From TMP-86 sp046347195 (GTDB taxonomy: Bacteria > Pseudomonadota > Gammaproteobacteria > Steroidobacterales > Steroidobacteraceae): a DNA stretch of 64,000 nt. Below the pieces are notes generated by a model. The model made no database searches. It saw nothing but the letters and a program-made list of their open reading frames with translations, and was not told the origin of the DNA. Position numbers and translations under genes: made by a program. The stretch is taken from positions 206,411 through 270,410 of the forward strand of contig JAXMGQ010000002.1 of the NCBI GenBank assembly GCA_046347195.1. The letters are read 5' to 3'. Shown in pieces: positions 1 to 8,766 of the stretch; positions within the stretch are counted from its first letter, which is position 1, and the number at the start of each line of letters is the position of its first letter.

Positions 1-97
1 TCAGGCGCGAGCGCATGCGCATGTCGAGGCCCTCCACGCTTTCCTGGAACAGCTCCCGGCTGCGGCCTTCGATGTCCTGCATGCGCTTTGCGTTCAT
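1..97 (-). CDS. Partial hypothetical protein coupled to ECF sigma factor (N-terminal 32 residues)
   Basis: Only the first 32 codons are in the window; the rest lies beyond position 1. The start ATG overlaps the stop of the sigma factor gene (ATGA), so the two are translationally coupled. The visible peptide begins MNAKRMQDIEGRSRELF and continues with VEGLDMRMRSRL. It is charged and helical, like the N-termini of small membrane or anti-sigma-like proteins encoded after ECF sigma genes. Position suggests a regulator of the sigma factor, but no domain can be identified from this fragment. Confidence 0.6.
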   Translation of the reverse strand, partial: MNAKRMQDIEGRSRELFQESVEGLDMRMRSRL

Positions 98-711
98 TCC
101 CACACCTCGCCGAGGGCATCGCGCAGGGCGTGCACGGCCCGCGAATAATGAGTCTTGACACTGCCTTGCGTACAGCCCATCGCGAGCGCCGTCCCGGCGA
201 CATCGAGGCCCTCGAAGTTGCGCAGCATGAAGGCCTCGCGCTGACGCGCGGGCAGATCGCCCAGCGCCTGTTCGAGCTGGCGCATCGCCTCCCCCTGCAT
301 CAGGGTATCCGCGGGCTGCGGCGAAGGATCAGCCACCTGCTCGAGCGGATCAGGCGCCGCGTCCTGCGCATCGCGCGAGCCCGGCCAGAATGCCATGAAC
401 CGGCGTCGGACCGTGGCGCGCCGCTGCAGGTCGCGGATGCCGTTCTGCAGGATGCGGAAGAACAGCGGCCGCCATTCCGCGCTGGGGCGATGCGCGTAGC
501 TGCGGGCAAGGCGCAGCATCGCATCCTGCACCACATCCAGGGCATCGTCGGCATCGCGCAGCGCGAGCTGGGCCATGCGGAAGGCGCGTCGCTCCACCCC
601 AGCCAGGAATTGTTCGAGTTCACGCGTGTTCTGCAGGGCAGCGTCCTTCGACCGGGGAGCGGCCTCATCCCAGGGAGCCCACGGGCAGGAGAGCGTAGCA
701 AAGCGCGGCAT
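94..711 (-). CDS. ECF-type RNA polymerase sigma factor
   Basis: 205 residues with the two-domain layout of ECF sigma-70 factors. Region 2 lies at about residues 35-100, with the DADDALDVVQDAMLRL core that contacts RNA polymerase and the -10 element. Region 4 lies at about residues 140-200, with LPARQREAFMLRNFEGLDV followed by the helix-turn-helix (GCTQGSVKTHYSRAVHALR). An acidic, proline-rich linker joins them. The stop overlaps the start of the next leftward gene (ATGA), the usual place for a cognate anti-sigma or membrane partner. The ATG used is the first in frame; an internal alternative start is possible because the first 25 residues are not typical. The regulon cannot be read from the sequence. 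Confidence 0.92.
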   Translation of the reverse strand: MPRFATLSCPWAPWDEAAPRSKDAALQNTRELEQFLAGVERRAFRMAQLALRDADDALDVVQDAMLRLARSYAHRPSAEWRPLFFRILQNGIRDLQRRATVRRRFMAFWPGSRDAQDAAPDPLEQVADPSPQPADTLMQGEAMRQLEQALGDLPARQREAFMLRNFEGLDVAGTALAMGCTQGSVKTHYSRAVHALRDALGEVWE

Positions 712-827
712 TTTTCGTACCCTTGACGGCGGCGCACCGATAGCCTTATCAACGCGCCTCCCGGGCTTGGGTTGACGCGGCCGCGACGGCCCGGGTCGAC
801 CCGTAACCCGTTGATATCAGGACGCCG

Positions 828-3017
828 ATGACCGATTCCATCCTGCAGGTCGCCCTCGACACGCCATTGCGGCGGGTGTTCGATTACCGCCCGCCGGCGG
901 GACTTGCCCCGGCGCGCCTGGTGCAGGGCGTCCGCATCCGCGTGCCGTTCGGACGGCGCCGGCTCGTGGGTATTGTCGTGGGAATCGTGGCGCACAGCGA
1001 GGTGGCGCCGGACAAGCTGCGCGAGGCTTTCGAGATCCTTGACGAAGAACCCCTGTTCGACCCGCACACCTTCGACCTGCTGCGATGGGCCGCCGACTAC
1101 TACCATCACCCGGTGGGCGAGGTCTTCGCCGCGGCGATGCCGGCCGCGGTGCGCGATGGCCGGCCGCTGGCCCACCGCCTCATCCTCTGGTCGTTGAGCG
1201 AGGCGGGCCGGCAGGCGCACACCGCCACCGCCGGCCGGCGCGCCCCCCGGCAGCAGGCGCTGCTCGCGTGGCTGGCGGAACACGAGCTCGCCGACCGGGG
1301 GGCGATCCTGGAGGCGGGCTTCTCGGCCGAGCTGCTGCGAGCCGTGCAGGAACGGGGACTCCTGGCCTGCGTCGAGCGCGAGCCCGAGGGCGCGCCGCCG
1401 CGCCCTCGACCCAGCCCCGTGACGCTGTGGCCGGCACAGGAAGCGGCTGTGCAATCCCTGATCGCCTCCCTCGGGCGCTTCGAGGCGCACCTGCTGTTCG
1501 GCGTCACCGGCAGCGGCAAGACCGAGGTCTACCTGCGCGCCATCGAGGCGGTGCTCGAACGCGGCGGGCAGGTGCTGGTGCTGGTGCCGGAGATCGGCCT
1601 CACGCCGCAACTGCTGGCGCGCTTCACCGAACGCTTCGGCGCCGGCATCGCCGTGCTGCATTCGGGGCTCGCGGGGGGCGAACGGAGCGAGGCGTGGTGC
1701 GCGGCACGAAGCGGTGCGGCGCGCATCATCATCGGCACCCGCTCGGCGGTGTTCACCCCGCTCCCCGAGCTCGCGCTGGTCATCGTCGATGAGGAACACG
1801 ACACCTCCTTCAAGCAGCAGGAGGGATTCCGCTACTCGGCGCGGGATCTCGCCGTGCTGCGCGCGCAGCGTGCGCTGCTGCCGGTGGTGCTGGGTTCCGC
1901 CACGCCCTCGCTCGAGAGCCTGGAGAACGTCGCGCACCGGCGCTACCAGCTGGTCCGGCTGCCGCAGCGGGCCGCCGCCGCGCACCCCACGCGCACACAG
2001 GTGATCGACCTGCGCCGGCACGGCAGCGACAACGGCCTGTCGCAGCCTGCCATCGGCGCCATCCACGCGCACCTGTCCAGCGGCGGCCAGGTCATCGTGT
2101 TCCTCAACCGCCGCGGCTTCGCGCCCACGCTGTTCTGCTGTGACTGTGGCTGGAGCGCGCACTGCGAACACTGCGATGCGCGCATGACGGTGCACCGGCG
2201 CGCCGGGCGGCTGCGCTGCCACCACTGCGGCGCCGAGGCGCCCGTCCCCTCGCTGTGCGGCGCCTGCCGGCATCCGCTCATGCCGGTGGGCCAGGGCACC
2301 GAACGCGTCGAGGACACCCTGCAGCGGCTGTTCCCGCAAGCGCCGCTGGCGCGCATGGACCGGGATTCGGTCAGCAGTCGCGGAAGCCTCGAACAGGTGC
2401 TCGACAGCGTGCACAGCGGCGCGGCGCGGATCCTCATCGGAACCCAGATGCTGACCAAGGGCCATCATTTCCCCGAGGTGAGCCTGGTCGTGATCCTCGA
2501 TGCCGACCAGGGCCTGTTCGCCACCGACTATCGCGCCACCGAGCGGCTCGCGCAGATGATCACGCAGGTCGCCGGCCGCGCAGGCCGCGCGGCGCGGCCG
2601 GGCGAGGTGCTGATCCAGACGCAGTACCCAGAGCATCCGTTGCTGCAACGGCTGATCTCGGCGGGTTACGAAGGCTTTGCCGCCGATGCGCTGGAGGAGC
2701 GCCGTATCGCGCAGTGGCCGCCCTTCTCGCGCCTCGCGCTGCTGCGTGCCGATGCGCGCAACCCGAAGGCCGTCGAGGAATTTCTGGCTGCGGCCGCCTG
2801 GCAGGGCCGCGCGGCGCAGGGCGTGAAGATCCTGGGACCGGCGACGGCGCTGATCGCGCGCCGCGCCGACCGGCACCGGGCGCACTTGCTGATCGAGGCG
2901 CCGGGCCGGCCGCAACTGCACCGTTTCCTCGGCGTCTGGCTGCCGCGGGTCGAGGCGCTCAAGGTGCGGCAGGGGCTGCGCTGGAGCCTCGATGTGGACC
3001 CGACGGAAGTCGACTGA
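828..3017 (+). CDS. priA: Primosomal protein N' (replication restart helicase PriA)
   Basis: 729 residues, the usual PriA length. PriA is a 3'-5' superfamily 2 helicase that recognises stalled forks and reloads DnaB through PriB/DnaT. Visible in order: N-terminal 3'BD domain (residues 1-110), Walker A GVTGSGKT near residue 225, Walker B-type VDEEHD near 319, helicase motif III GSATPS, and paired CxxC zinc motifs between about 434 and 487 (CCDCGW, CEHCDA, CHHCGA, CGACRH). The C-terminal helicase motifs include GTQMLTKGHHFP and a QVAGRAGRA motif VI. It is divergent from the sigma factor gene and 23 nt upstream of argS. Confidence 0.98.
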   Translation: MTDSILQVALDTPLRRVFDYRPPAGLAPARLVQGVRIRVPFGRRRLVGIVVGIVAHSEVAPDKLREAFEILDEEPLFDPHTFDLLRWAADYYHHPVGEVFAAAMPAAVRDGRPLAHRLILWSLSEAGRQAHTATAGRRAPRQQALLAWLAEHELADRGAILEAGFSAELLRAVQERGLLACVEREPEGAPPRPRPSPVTLWPAQEAAVQSLIASLGRFEAHLLFGVTGSGKTEVYLRAIEAVLERGGQVLVLVPEIGLTPQLLARFTERFGAGIAVLHSGLAGGERSEAWCAARSGAARIIIGTRSAVFTPLPELALVIVDEEHDTSFKQQEGFRYSARDLAVLRAQRALLPVVLGSATPSLESLENVAHRRYQLVRLPQRAAAAHPTRTQVIDLRRHGSDNGLSQPAIGAIHAHLSSGGQVIVFLNRRGFAPTLFCCDCGWSAHCEHCDARMTVHRRAGRLRCHHCGAEAPVPSLCGACRHPLMPVGQGTERVEDTLQRLFPQAPLARMDRDSVSSRGSLEQVLDSVHSGAARILIGTQMLTKGHHFPEVSLVVILDADQGLFATDYRATERLAQMITQVAGRAGRAARPGEVLIQTQYPEHPLLQRLISAGYEGFAADALEERRIAQWPPFSRLALLRADARNPKAVEEFLAAAAWQGRAAQGVKILGPATALIARRADRHRAHLLIEAPGRPQLHRFLGVWLPRVEALKVRQGLRWSLDVDPTEVD

Positions 3018-3040
3018 TCGGGTAAACTCGCGCACCTTGC

Positions 3041-4798
3041 ATGAACCAACTGATCGCAAAATTGCTGGGCACGGCGCTCGCCACGCTGCCCGAGGACCTG
3101 GTACCCGCCGCCGCGCGCAGCGAGCCGGAAGTCGAGCGCACGCGCGATCCGGCGCACGGTGACTTCGCCTCCAACCTCGCCATGCGCCTCGCCAGGTCCG
3201 CGCGCCAGAATCCGCGCAAGCTGGCGCAGGCGCTGGTCGCGGCGATTCCGCCCCATGAGTCCATCCTGAAGGTCGAGGTCGCGGGCGCCGGCTTCATCAA
3301 CTTCTTCCTCGCCCCCGGCGCCTACCACGGGCAGGTGCTCGACATCCTGCGCGAAGGCCGGGCCTACGGCCGGTCCGATGCGGGCGCCGGCCAGCGCCTG
3401 ATGGTGGAATTCGTCTCGGCCAACCCGACCGGCCCGCTGCACGTGGGTCACGGCCGGCACGCCGCCTACGGCGCCACGCTCGCCAACCTGTTCGAGGCGG
3501 TGGGGTACGAGGTCGCCCGCGAGTACTACATCAACGATGCCGGCCGGCAGATGGAAATACTCGCCGCCAGCCTCTGGTTGCGATACCTGGAGCTGTGCGG
3601 CGAGCGCTTCGTGCTGCCGGCCAACGCCTACCGCGGCGACTACATCATCCCGATCGCGCGCCAGTTCCACGCGAAGGCCGGCGAGCGGTTCCGCAAGCCC
3701 GCCGCGCAGGTCTTCGAGGGCCTGCCGCCGGATGAGCCGCAGGGCGGGGACAAGGACGCCTACATCGATGCGGTGGTCCTGCGCGCTCGCACGCTGCTGG
3801 GCGATGCGTCGTTTCGCGAGGTGCAGGACTTCGTGTTGGGCGACATCCTCGCCGACATCCGCGACGACCTCGCGCAGTTCGGCGTGTACTTCGATCGCTG
3901 GTTCTCCGAACGGAGCCTCGCGGAGGATGGCTCCATCGACCGCGTCCTCGCGCAGCTCGAACGCAAAGGTCATGCCTACCGCAAGGACGGCGCGCTGTGG
4001 TTCCGCAGCACCGCCTGGGGCGATGAGAAGGACCGGGTGATGGTGCGCGAGAACGGCATCAAGACCTACTTCGCCTCGGACATCGCCTACGTCATCAACA
4101 AACTGGAGCGCGGCTTCTCCCACCTGGTTTACGTCTGGGGCGCGGACCACCACGGCTACATCATGCGCCTGAGGGCGGGGCTGGAGGCGCTGGGCGGCGA
4201 CACCTCGAAGTTCGAGGTGCGGCTGGTACAGTTCGTGACCCTGTACCGCGGTGGCGAGAAGGCGCAGATGTCGACCCGCTCGGGCGAGTTCGTGACCCTG
4301 CGCGACCTGCGGCAGGAGGTGGGCAACGATGCCGCCCGCCTGTTCTACGTCATGCGCAGCAACGATCAGCACCTGGACTTCGATCTGGAGCTCGCGAAGT
4401 CGCGCTCCAACGACAATCCGGTCTACTACATCCAGTATGCCCATGCGCGGGTGGCGAGCGTGATGCGCCAGCTCGGCGAGCGGGGCCTGACCTTCACCCC
4501 GGCGGGCGCAGCGGCGCAGCTCGAATGCCTGCGCGAGCCGCAGGAGATGGGACTGATCAGGCGGCTGACGCAGTTCCAGGAGATCATCGCGGCGAGCGCC
4601 GAACAACGGGCGCCGCACACGCTGGTGCACTACCTGCGAGACCTCGCCAACGATTTCCACACCAACTACAGCGCACACCAGCTGCTCGTTCCCGACGAGG
4701 CGCTGCGAAATGCGCGACTGACGCTCGCCGTGGCGGCGCAGACGGTCATCCGCAATGGGCTCACGCTGCTGGGCGTGTCGGCGCCGGAGACCATGTAG
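3041..4798 (+). CDS. argS: Arginyl-tRNA synthetase
   Basis: 585 residues. Class I aminoacyl-tRNA synthetase charging tRNA-Arg in the cytoplasm. The N-terminal ArgRS additional domain spans about residues 1-90. The HIGH signature appears as PTGPLHVGHGRH near residue 130. The KMSKS-like loop is MSTRSG near residue 410; ArgRS enzymes commonly lack the canonical lysine. The C-terminal DALR anticodon-binding domain contains YIQYAHARVASV and NFL-type helices ending in GVSAPETM. The downstream SPOR gene begins three bases after the stop, so they are probably co-transcribed, an arrangement common in gammaproteobacteria. Confidence 0.98.
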   Translation: MNQLIAKLLGTALATLPEDLVPAAARSEPEVERTRDPAHGDFASNLAMRLARSARQNPRKLAQALVAAIPPHESILKVEVAGAGFINFFLAPGAYHGQVLDILREGRAYGRSDAGAGQRLMVEFVSANPTGPLHVGHGRHAAYGATLANLFEAVGYEVAREYYINDAGRQMEILAASLWLRYLELCGERFVLPANAYRGDYIIPIARQFHAKAGERFRKPAAQVFEGLPPDEPQGGDKDAYIDAVVLRARTLLGDASFREVQDFVLGDILADIRDDLAQFGVYFDRWFSERSLAEDGSIDRVLAQLERKGHAYRKDGALWFRSTAWGDEKDRVMVRENGIKTYFASDIAYVINKLERGFSHLVYVWGADHHGYIMRLRAGLEALGGDTSKFEVRLVQFVTLYRGGEKAQMSTRSGEFVTLRDLRQEVGNDAARLFYVMRSNDQHLDFDLELAKSRSNDNPVYYIQYAHARVASVMRQLGERGLTFTPAGAAAQLECLREPQEMGLIRRLTQFQEIIAASAEQRAPHTLVHYLRDLANDFHTNYSAHQLLVPDEALRNARLTLAVAAQTVIRNGLTLLGVSAPETM

Positions 4799-4801
4799 GC
4801 G

Positions 4802-5356
4802 GTGGCCAGGGACTACAAGACCCGGCCGCGCCGCGGCGGCGGCGGCTTCTCCGGCTGGCTCGGCCTCGGGCTGGGACTCGCACTGGGCCTGCTGATCGCC
4901 GGACTCATCTGGGTCAAGGATCATCCGCGCGAGACGGCCGCGCCCGCCGAGAAGCCCGCGCACCACGATCGGCGCAAGGGCGCCGAGGCGGAGAGCCCCG
5001 AGGAGGAGGCACCGGCGAAGTCATACGACTTCTACGACATGCTGCCGAAGTTCGAGGTGGTGGTTCCGGAGAAGGAAAAGGACGTGAAGCCCGACCTGCG
5101 CGCGGCGCCCGAGACCCGGCCGGGCACCTACGTCCTGCAGGCAGGCTCGTACAAGAGCTTTGCCGACGCAGACCGCATCCGAGCGCAGCTCGCCCTGCAG
5201 GGCATCGAAAGCAAGGTGCAGAAGGTGTCGGTGGACGCCGATACCTGGCATCGCATCCGCATCGGCCCCATCTCCAACCTGGACGAGCTGAACCGCATGC
5301 GGCAGAAGCTGCGCAAGACGGACATCGATGTCATCGTGATCCGCGTCGGGGATTGA
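4802..5356 (+). CDS. SPOR domain-containing membrane protein
   Basis: 184 residues with a GTG start just after argS. A basic N-terminus (ARDYKTRPRRGGGG) is followed by one transmembrane helix (about residues 17-38), an acidic/proline periplasmic linker and a C-terminal SPOR domain (about 108-184) starting at GTYVLQAGSYKSFADADRIRAQL. SPOR domains bind denuded peptidoglycan glycans at the division septum. The architecture resembles FtsN-like proteins and the SPOR protein often found after argS. Whether it is an essential FtsN cannot be decided from sequence, since key N-terminal FtsN motifs are not obvious. Confidence 0.93.
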   Translation: MARDYKTRPRRGGGGFSGWLGLGLGLALGLLIAGLIWVKDHPRETAAPAEKPAHHDRRKGAEAESPEEEAPAKSYDFYDMLPKFEVVVPEKEKDVKPDLRAAPETRPGTYVLQAGSYKSFADADRIRAQLALQGIESKVQKVSVDADTWHRIRIGPISNLDELNRMRQKLRKTDIDVIVIRVGD

Positions 5357-5375
5357 GCCGCCCGCCGCGCCGGGC

Positions 5376-5400
5376 GACCCGCCGCGCCGGGGGGTCTTTT
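5376..5400 (+). terminator. Weak rho-independent terminator candidate
   Basis: A GACCC/GGGTC stem with an 11-base GC loop is followed by TTTT, 20 bases after the SPOR gene stop. The stem is only 5 bp, so this is tentative. Confidence 0.35.
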
Positions 5401-5486
5401 CGATCAATTGCGGGCCTGCGTCACAGCGCATTTGACGTAAGGCATCATAACGTGTCCTCCTGATGGGCCCCTCAAGGATCCGAGTC

Positions 5487-7046
5487 ATGCGCAGGTTGCT
5501 CCCGTTGTTGGGTCTCACCGTCCTGCTCGGCGCCTGCGGCGGCGGCGGTGGCGGCAGTTCCAGCGGCTCCATCGTCGGCAGCGGCTGGAGCGCTGGTGTC
5601 TTCCAACCGGCCTCCACCTACGCCGCGCAATGCGCCGCGCCGCGCACCGGCACCAACCCCGCCACCGGCGCGGCCTGGCCCGACAAGGCGGGAAGCGTGC
5701 TCACCGAGAACAACTGGCTGCGCTCCTGGAGCAACGATTTGTACCTGTGGTACGGGGAGATCGTCGATCGCGACCCCGGCAACTACAGCACCACTGCGGC
5801 CTATTTCGACGTGCTCAAGACCCCGCAGCTCACGGCCTCCGGTGCAGACAAGGATCGCTTTCATTTCACCTATCCCACCGACCAATGGATCGCGCTGTCG
5901 CAATCGAACCAGTCCTCCGGCTACGGTGCGCAGTGGTCCTTCATCGCCGTCAGGCCGCCGCGCAAGCTGGTGGTGGCCTACGTCGAGCCGAACTCGCCTG
6001 CCGCCGCCGCGGGACTGGCCCGCGGCGCCGAGGTGCTGTTCGTGGACGGGGTGGACCTGGTGAATGCCGGTGACCAGGCGAGCGTCGATACGCTGAACGC
6101 CGGCATCTCCCCGGCTGGCGTGGGCGAGTCGCATCAGTTCACGGTGCAGGATCCCGGCGCTCCGGCGAACCGCACGGTGACGCTGGTCTCGCAGAACATC
6201 ACCGGCGCGTCGGTGATGAACGTGAAATCCCTCTCCACCGCCACCGGCAATGTCGGCTACCTGCAGTTCAACGATCATCTGGCCGGGGCGGAGCAGGGCC
6301 TGGTCGATGCGATCACCACCCTGAAGGCGGCAAACGTCACCGACCTCGTCATCGACATGCGCTACAACGGCGGCGGCTACCTCGACATCGCCAGCGAACT
6401 CGCCTACATGATCGCGGGCGATGCCGCGACCGCCGGCAAGACCTTCGAGAAGCCCACCTTCAACGACAAGTACCCGAACACGAACCCGGTGACGGGCGCA
6501 ACGCTGCAGCCCGAGGGCTTCCTCGCGGCCACGCAAGGGTTCGGCGCATTGCCCGCCAACCAGGCGCTGCCCACGCTGAACCTGCCGCGCGTGTTCGTGC
6601 TCACGGGACCCGACACCTGCTCGGCCAGCGAGGCGGTGATCAACGGACTGCGTGGCGCGGACGTGGAGGTGATCCAGATCGGCGAGACCACCTGCGGCAA
6701 GCCCTATGGCTTCTATCCGCAGGACAACTGCGGCACCACGTATTTCTCCATCGAGTTCAAGGGCGAGAACGCCAAGGGCTTCGGTGACTACCCCGATGGC
6801 TTCACTCCCGCCGCGGGCGCCACGTCCGCCGGCGCACAGGTGCCTGGCTGCACCGTCGCCGATGACTTCACGCACGCGCTGGGAGACGAGGCGGAGGCAC
6901 GGCTGGCGGCGGCGCTGGGATGGCGCAGCACGACGAGCTGCCCGGCGGTTGTGCTCGGAAAGGCGAAGGGCGGCGTGGACCTTGCCGCCGCGCACGGCCG
7001 GCTGGTGCGCTCACCGCTGCTGGAGAACCGCATCCTGCGGCATTGA
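5487..7046 (+). CDS. S41 family peptidase, lipoprotein (PDZ-containing C-terminal-processing protease type)
   Basis: 519 residues from the ATG at 5487. An ATG 24 bases earlier is in frame, but the chosen start gives a clean lipoprotein signal: MRRLLPLLGLTVLLGAC with lipobox LGAC, followed by a poly-Gly/Ser linker. A PDZ-like segment lies near residues 160-240 (VVAYVEPNSPAAAAGLARGAEV). The S41 core follows: GNVGYLQFNDH, DLVIDMRYNGGGY, TCSASEAVINGL carrying the nucleophile Ser, and TTCGKPYGF with the general-base Lys. Family members cleave proteins from the C-terminal side in the periplasm. Several cysteines (TCS, TTCGK, DNCG, PGC) suggest disulfides. The substrate is unknown. Confidence 0.93.
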   Translation: MRRLLPLLGLTVLLGACGGGGGGSSSGSIVGSGWSAGVFQPASTYAAQCAAPRTGTNPATGAAWPDKAGSVLTENNWLRSWSNDLYLWYGEIVDRDPGNYSTTAAYFDVLKTPQLTASGADKDRFHFTYPTDQWIALSQSNQSSGYGAQWSFIAVRPPRKLVVAYVEPNSPAAAAGLARGAEVLFVDGVDLVNAGDQASVDTLNAGISPAGVGESHQFTVQDPGAPANRTVTLVSQNITGASVMNVKSLSTATGNVGYLQFNDHLAGAEQGLVDAITTLKAANVTDLVIDMRYNGGGYLDIASELAYMIAGDAATAGKTFEKPTFNDKYPNTNPVTGATLQPEGFLAATQGFGALPANQALPTLNLPRVFVLTGPDTCSASEAVINGLRGADVEVIQIGETTCGKPYGFYPQDNCGTTYFSIEFKGENAKGFGDYPDGFTPAAGATSAGAQVPGCTVADDFTHALGDEAEARLAAALGWRSTTSCPAVVLGKAKGGVDLAAAHGRLVRSPLLENRILRH

Positions 7047-7068
7047 CGGCGGCGCAACGACCCCTGGT

Positions 7069-7335
7069 TCAGCGCAGCTGACTGTCCTTGCTGCCACGCC
7101 GGTTGTAGCCGGCGAACGCCGCGGACTGCTTGTCCTGCTCGTTCTGGCAGGCGATGCACAGGCGAACGCCCGGGATGGCCGCGCGCCGCGCCTCGGCGAT
7201 GGGTTCACCGCACTCGGCGCAATGCCACAGGCTCTCGCCCTTGGGCAACTGGCTCTTGGCGCGGTCGACCGCATCCTTCACCGTTGCATCGATCTGTTCC
7301 TGCACGGCGCCTTCCGCCGCCCAACCCGTGGCCAT
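7069..7335 (-). CDS. ybiI: YbiI-like DksA/TraR C4-type zinc finger protein
   Basis: 88 residues from MATGWAAEGAVQEQ. It closely follows the layout of E. coli YbiI (from memory), including the C-terminal GYNRRGSKDSQLR. A C4 zinc finger is formed by CAEC and CIAC (about residues 39-62). An in-frame ATG at 7341 would add MF, but the YbiI family starts at MATGW/MASGW. DksA/TraR relatives bind RNA polymerase through the secondary channel; the role of YbiI itself is not settled. The gene is immediately downstream of an IS1111-type insertion, and the AGGAG that would have served as its ribosome binding site now lies beyond the IS at 8773-8777. Expression may therefore be abolished or driven by the IS. 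Confidence 0.9.
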   Translation of the reverse strand: MATGWAAEGAVQEQIDATVKDAVDRAKSQLPKGESLWHCAECGEPIAEARRAAIPGVRLCIACQNEQDKQSAAFAGYNRRGSKDSQLR

Positions 7336-7343
7336 GAACATTA

Positions 7344-7357
7344 TATGGACGCCTCCC
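7344..7357. repeat. IS inverted repeat, right (transposase 3' side)
   Basis: Perfect 14-bp reverse complement of 8753-8766; marks the IS end adjoining the YbiI-like gene. Confidence 0.92.
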
Positions 7358-7611
7358 GATGGGCAAGGGCTTTTTGCGTGTGATGAGCGACAGGTTAGGC
7401 TGCAGGTTTATATCCGGCCTGTTTTTGCAGACCGAAGCCTGCGGGCCCTGATGGATTCCGCTGACCCGCACCTCATTTCTCCTCAGAGCTCGAAGCTCGG
7501 ACGATCATTCAGGCTTGGCGGGTCACGGTCTGACCTGTTTGCCATCACACGTTGTAGTCCTTGCGCAACCTTTTAGCGTACCTTCCTCTGTTGACTGTTA
7601 ATCGACCGTGT
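7358..7611 (-). ncRNA. Candidate seekRNA/bridge RNA region of the IS1111-type element
   Basis: This stretch between the transposase stop and the right inverted repeat has no credible ORF but several nested stems. There is an 8-bp stem tgacccgc/gcgggtca (7462-7469 with 7518-7525). Inside it sits a GAGCT/AGCTC hairpin (7486-7490 with 7494-7498). A UUCG-capped stem (in RNA sense) lies at 7427-7442. Published work on IS110/IS1111 elements places a structured guide RNA that selects the target downstream of the transposase in the IS1111 group. Exact RNA ends and guide loops cannot be set by eye. Confidence 0.6.
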
Positions 7612-8637
7612 TCAAGCCTTTACGGCTCGACTCACGTACCCAGATTGATACGCCCGCTCGTGGGCCGTGAGCGCCCAGATCGTGCGTGCCATCTTGTTCG
7701 CCAGCGCCACGACGGCCACATTCTTCGGCCGACGCTTCACTAATTCGGCTAACCATTCGGGCGGTGATTTACTGTGCATCAGTACCGCGCGAGCCCCGTG
7801 GATCAGCAGCGTGCGAAGATACTTGTCGCCGCGCTTGCTGATACCGAGTAATCGCACCCGACCGCCGGTGCCGGTTTGCCGTGGCACCAACCCGAGCCAG
7901 GCCGCAAACTCGCGTCCCGACTTGAAGGCTCTCGCATCCCCCATCGTCGCCACTGCCGCCGTCGCACTCAGCAATCCCACCCCGGGGATCGCTGCGATGC
8001 GCTTCGTCGTCGGATCTTGGGCCTGCCATTGACGTAGACGCCGCTCGATCTGGCCAATTTGTTCATCGAGCGCACCGAGTCGCGCGTACTGTTCGCGCAA
8101 AGTCTCGATCACGATCGCCGGTAACCGATCCGATAATCGCCCCAAAGCACCGGGAATGTCTCGCTTGATCCCGGCTCGGCCCTGCGGCATCACTTCGCCG
8201 TACTCGCTGAGCAATCCCCTCAGACCGTTGATCTGCGCGGTGCGAAACTTCACTAACTGCTCACGCATCCGATGCAGCGCCAACACCGCTTGCTGCTCCT
8301 CGCTCTTGACCGCCACCGCCTTAATCCCCGGCTGCTGTACGGCCATCCAAATCCCGCGCGCATCGGCCGTATCGTTCTTGTTGCCGATCACAAACGGCTT
8401 GACCATCCGCCCAGACAGCAATTTCACTTCGTGACCCAGCTTCTGCAGCGTTCGCGCCCAATGTTGCGATCCACCGCACGATTCCATGCCGATCAAGCAC
8501 TGCGAACGGTTGGCAAAATGCTCCAAAAACTTCTCCCGCTTGAGTTGCAGCGCCACAATCTCCCCCGTCTCGGGCTGCACCCAATGCAGCTGAAACACCC
8601 GCTTTGCGATATCCACTCCAACCACGATACGATTCAT
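7612..8637 (-). CDS. IS110 family (IS1111 group) transposase
   Basis: 341 residues starting MNRIVVGVDIAKRVF; a longer upstream in-frame ATG at 8730 is not used because the family begins at this motif. The N-terminal DEDD RuvC-like domain shows GVDIAK (first D), LIGMESCGGS (E), and NDTADARGIW (paired D). A central coiled coil follows. The C-terminal Tnp_20 domain (IAAIPGVGLLSATAAVATMGD, FAAWLGLVPRQTGTGG) carries the catalytic serine region of this family. The text SCGGSQHWARTLQKLGH and VKPFVIGNKND closely parallels the IS1111A transposase. It is a recombinase guided by an element-encoded RNA rather than a DDE enzyme. Confidence 0.96.
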   Translation of the reverse strand: MNRIVVGVDIAKRVFQLHWVQPETGEIVALQLKREKFLEHFANRSQCLIGMESCGGSQHWARTLQKLGHEVKLLSGRMVKPFVIGNKNDTADARGIWMAVQQPGIKAVAVKSEEQQAVLALHRMREQLVKFRTAQINGLRGLLSEYGEVMPQGRAGIKRDIPGALGRLSDRLPAIVIETLREQYARLGALDEQIGQIERRLRQWQAQDPTTKRIAAIPGVGLLSATAAVATMGDARAFKSGREFAAWLGLVPRQTGTGGRVRLLGISKRGDKYLRTLLIHGARAVLMHSKSPPEWLAELVKRRPKNVAVVALANKMARTIWALTAHERAYQSGYVSRAVKA

Positions 8638-8752
8638 GTCGGACCCTCCGGTGCCTGTGAAGATTGAACCCTTCCACCTGGGCACTTTGATGCCGTCGGC
8701 CCGGTAGGGTCCACTTCCTTCACAACTCACCTCGTCACTTCACTCCTGAAGT

Positions 8753-8766
8753 GGGAGGCGTCCATA
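8753..8766. repeat. IS inverted repeat, left (transposase 5' side)
   Basis: Perfect 14-bp reverse complement of 7344-7357. A second small palindrome (cacttc/gaagtg, 8736-8753 area) lies just inside it. Confidence 0.92.

Larger units (their letters stand above)
7344..8766 (-). mobile_element. IS110-family (IS1111 group) insertion sequence
   Basis: Bounded by a perfect 14-bp inverted repeat: tatggacgcctccc at 7344-7357 and gggaggcgtccata at 8753-8766. It carries one DEDD transposase (7612-8637, leftward). IS1111-group elements are known for short inverted repeats lying slightly inside the true ends and for usually making no target duplication, so the true termini may extend a few bases beyond these coordinates. 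About 250 non-coding bases follow the transposase and about 130 precede it. The transposase reads intact, so the element could be active. It inserted between the AGGAG and the ATG of the YbiI-like gene. Confidence 0.9.

Noticed and set aside
300..3059. Long leftward ORF (919 codons) antisense to priA
   Set aside because: Product is Arg/Gly/His-rich low-complexity text typical of the third-frame shadow of GC-rich genes; priA on the other strand is unambiguous.
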